A stretch of DNA of 64,000 bases from Hydra vulgaris (taxonomy: Eukaryota; Cnidaria; Hydrozoa; Anthoathecata; Hydridae): NCBI RefSeq assembly GCF_038396675.1, contig NC_088921.1, positions 4,672,501 to 4,736,500 on the forward strand, in the 5' to 3' direction. Every line of letters begins with the position of its first letter. The stretch's first letter is position 1. Below are positions 62,220-64,000 of the stretch, piece after piece. The position numbers and the translations under genes are program-made. The notes below the pieces were generated by a model. It was not told the origin of the DNA and did not search any database. It was given only the letters and a program-made list of their open reading frames with translations.

Positions 62220-62513
62220 TTAAAGGAGGAGCACTTTTTCAAGAGGCACCAAAAATAAAATAAAAATAAAGGAGCCCACGGGCAATTTTTTAGCGTCTGT
62301 ATTCATCTATTTTTTGATAAGATTTTGAATAAATTTAATAAAATTATTAATTATATCTTTTATAACTTCAAGACGGTTTCGTCTTGCCCTTTTTTATGTT
62401 GTACTAACAATTTTTGAATATATGTTTAATTTCAATTTTTTTAATGGCCAAACGGGACAAAGCGTATGGGAGCGCGTGGCTTCCTCGCTCCCGCCCTGCC
62501 TACGGGTCTGGTT
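62188..62513. mobile_element. Small hAT-type MITE
   Basis: Begins CAGGCCCGTAGAC and ends CCTACGGGTCTG, an inverted match (CAGRCCCGTAG). Flanks ATTTAAAT and GTTTAAAG agree at 6 of 8 bases. Non-coding interior of about 300 bp with GGAGCCCACGGGC near 62270 and a GC-rich right end. Confidence 0.6.
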
Positions 62514-62639
62514 TAAAGGGTTTTTACTAAAAACTCGTTTATTTAGTTTAAAATAGAATTTGATGAAATTGAGTTATGGTTAAAATATTAAACAATATTT
62601 GAATTTTTAAGTCACAAATATTATTCATAAGAATAGTTT

Positions 62640-64000
62640 GTTTTAAGCAACATGTCATCCTTTTAAATTTTTCTGCAAATTCTGAGAACCTATATTTTCT
62701 TCAATTAAATTTAATGAACAAAACAGCTGCCAAAATTTTCATCGTAAGTTAGGGTTTTCCATCCGTCCAAATATCATTATAAATCGAAAACAATTGCTCT
62801 ACGGAAGCGTTTGTATCTGGCAAACATAAAAAGACTCTCACCAATTTTAACAAATTGTTTTAATGAACGTTATTATTTTCGAAATAAGAAAAAATTTCAA
62901 CCTATCACTTGTCACATTTAACAAACTGTGAGTTCCAAGAAGAAAACTTTTCCTGTGTGCAATATAAATTAGTTCTCCGAGTTTCGTCGAACAATTTATT
63001 GTCATCAAATGTGATTTCTGTTGATTTTTTCAAAAAAGTTAGTTTTAATAATTTCAATCCATTCAACTTACAGTTAGGTAAAGACCATTTAAAAACTTCA
63101 ACCTGATTAAAGTGACGCTAAAGGTAGATGTTTTACTACTTCTCTAGATTTTATATGGTCTTTCAAATCCTTTAATATTACGGCAACTTCAGCAACAGAA
63201 ATATCATCTTTCTCAATTTTTTTTACCGTGTTATAAAATACTTCGACTTGAGCAAAAAACAATACTATTTCACCCATTTCGTTATTAAAAAAGTCAAATA
63301 AAAGTTTCAAACAATTTTCTAAGCTTAAAAAGTATGATCTAGTAGCTAATTAACTTAAGCACTCTTTCGATAGCTTGAAGTAAGGTCAACCAACGAACCT
63401 TTGAGAATCCTAGCAATATTTGATACTCCACACCGGCCTCATCGCAAAAATTTTCTAAACTAGAAACTCAAACAGTAAAACGGTAAAAAAAAAAAATTAA
63501 ATTTGAGGAATAATTATCTCCACACCAATTGATAAACAACCATATGAAGTATTTTTTGCATTTTATAAAATAAGAGCATTGCAACCGATACCAATGATTT
63601 CACCGATTAGGTTAACGAATAACTTTTTGTGAATATGGTTATTACCGTTTTGTTTTAAATCTCTAAAATTGGTATTGGTGTTGTCTGCAGAAAAAGCAAA
63701 AACTTTTAAAGAAATATGGTTAACACTAAGGCATTTAAAGATAACTTCTGATAAAATATCAGATGTTCCTCCATTCACACAATCTATGTTAATCAGTCAA
63801 ATTTGCGCTCCCTCTTTAACATCGAAGTAACGAGCCAAAATTGGATACATTTTAACTTCCTTGTGGTTTGATGCATTAGAAAGAATTGATACATATGATA
63901 CTTTTAATAAAGAATTTTTTGAGTAAGTTTCACAATACTTCTTAAACACGTTTATAATTATTGCTTCACATTTTGTACGCATACAAGCAAATCTTGGATT
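62640..64000 (-). pseudogene. hAT transposase (DUF4371-type), runs off the right edge
   Basis: From the window edge: MRTKCEAIIINVFKKYCETY, SNASNHKEVKMYPILARYFD, GGTSDILSEVI, VFAFSADNTNTNFRDLKQNG and LIGEIIGIGCNAL (RNase-H-fold core). A region with VRWLTLLQAIERVLKL follows, then VLFFAQVEVFYNTVKKIEKD. Near 62820-62760 is LPDTNASVEQLFSIYNDIWT, the C-terminal dimerisation block. This is the order of a hAT transposase lacking introns. There are stops after GAQI and CNALIL and several frameshifts. The N-terminus is outside the window. Confidence 0.78.

Overview
The window looks like intergenic DNA from an AT-rich, repeat-laden animal genome. Hydra or a close cnidarian relative is the best guess. 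That is an inference from the base composition, the many long (TA)n tracts, and the mixture of CR1/L1-like LINEs, Penelope-like elements (PLEs) and several DNA-transposon families whose proteins look cnidarian. I see no intact single-exon gene, rRNA, tRNA or CRISPR array. Almost every recognisable coding stretch is a decayed mobile element. The exceptions are a degenerate thrombospondin-type-1 (TSP1) gene piece at the left edge, two exons of an unrecognised gene near 53.2-53.8 kb, and a five-exon tail of an unrecognised gene at 61.05-61.78 kb.

Layout. 0.16-0.62 kb: broken TSP1 exons (-). 2.2-3.4 kb: N-terminal piece of a Helitron protein. 6.4-9.1 kb: two PLEs of different lineages meeting tail to tail at a (TA)n tract. 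9.2-11 kb: short inverted-repeat elements and RT/transposase scraps. 12.1-13.2 kb: decayed copy of a widespread uncharacterised transposon-type protein. 13.5-17.2 kb: LINE on the minus strand with ORF1 and ORF2. 17.4-21.9 kb: a second LINE on the plus strand, head to head with the first and split by a 1.1-kb insertion. 22.35-28.65 kb: a hAT element with near-matching 8-bp target duplications, whose 5' third lies in a 2.7-kb palindrome. 30.3-33.07 kb: a pogo-like transposon. 33.6-36.6 kb: LINE pieces with a nested LINE 3' end flanked by an 8-bp target duplication. 38.16 kb: a tRNA-type SINE. 39.57 kb: a TTAA-flanked MITE. 40.7-42.6 kb: a BED-finger hAT. 44.58-47.01 kb: a Kolobok-like transposon with TTAA duplications. 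47.7-51.2 kb: non-coding DNA rich in perfect hairpins. 51.85-58.1 kb: four PLE pieces between (TA)n tracts. 58.4-60.07 kb: an L1/Tx1-type LINE. 62.2-64 kb: a small hAT MITE and a hAT transposase running off the window.

Two themes stand out. First, the PLE 3' ends carry hammerhead-ribozyme-like motifs (54133-54180, 7566-7604, 56253-56289, and a mutated one at 52120-52164), and most PLE 3' ends abut (TA)n microsatellites. Second, the window is full of perfect or near-perfect short hairpins with arms of 11-31 bp and loops of 1-20 nt. Where such a hairpin falls inside a recognisable coding sequence, one arm is extra relative to the expected protein or a second copy. This points to short templated (snap-back) inverted duplications as a recurrent mutation, not to functional stem-loops.
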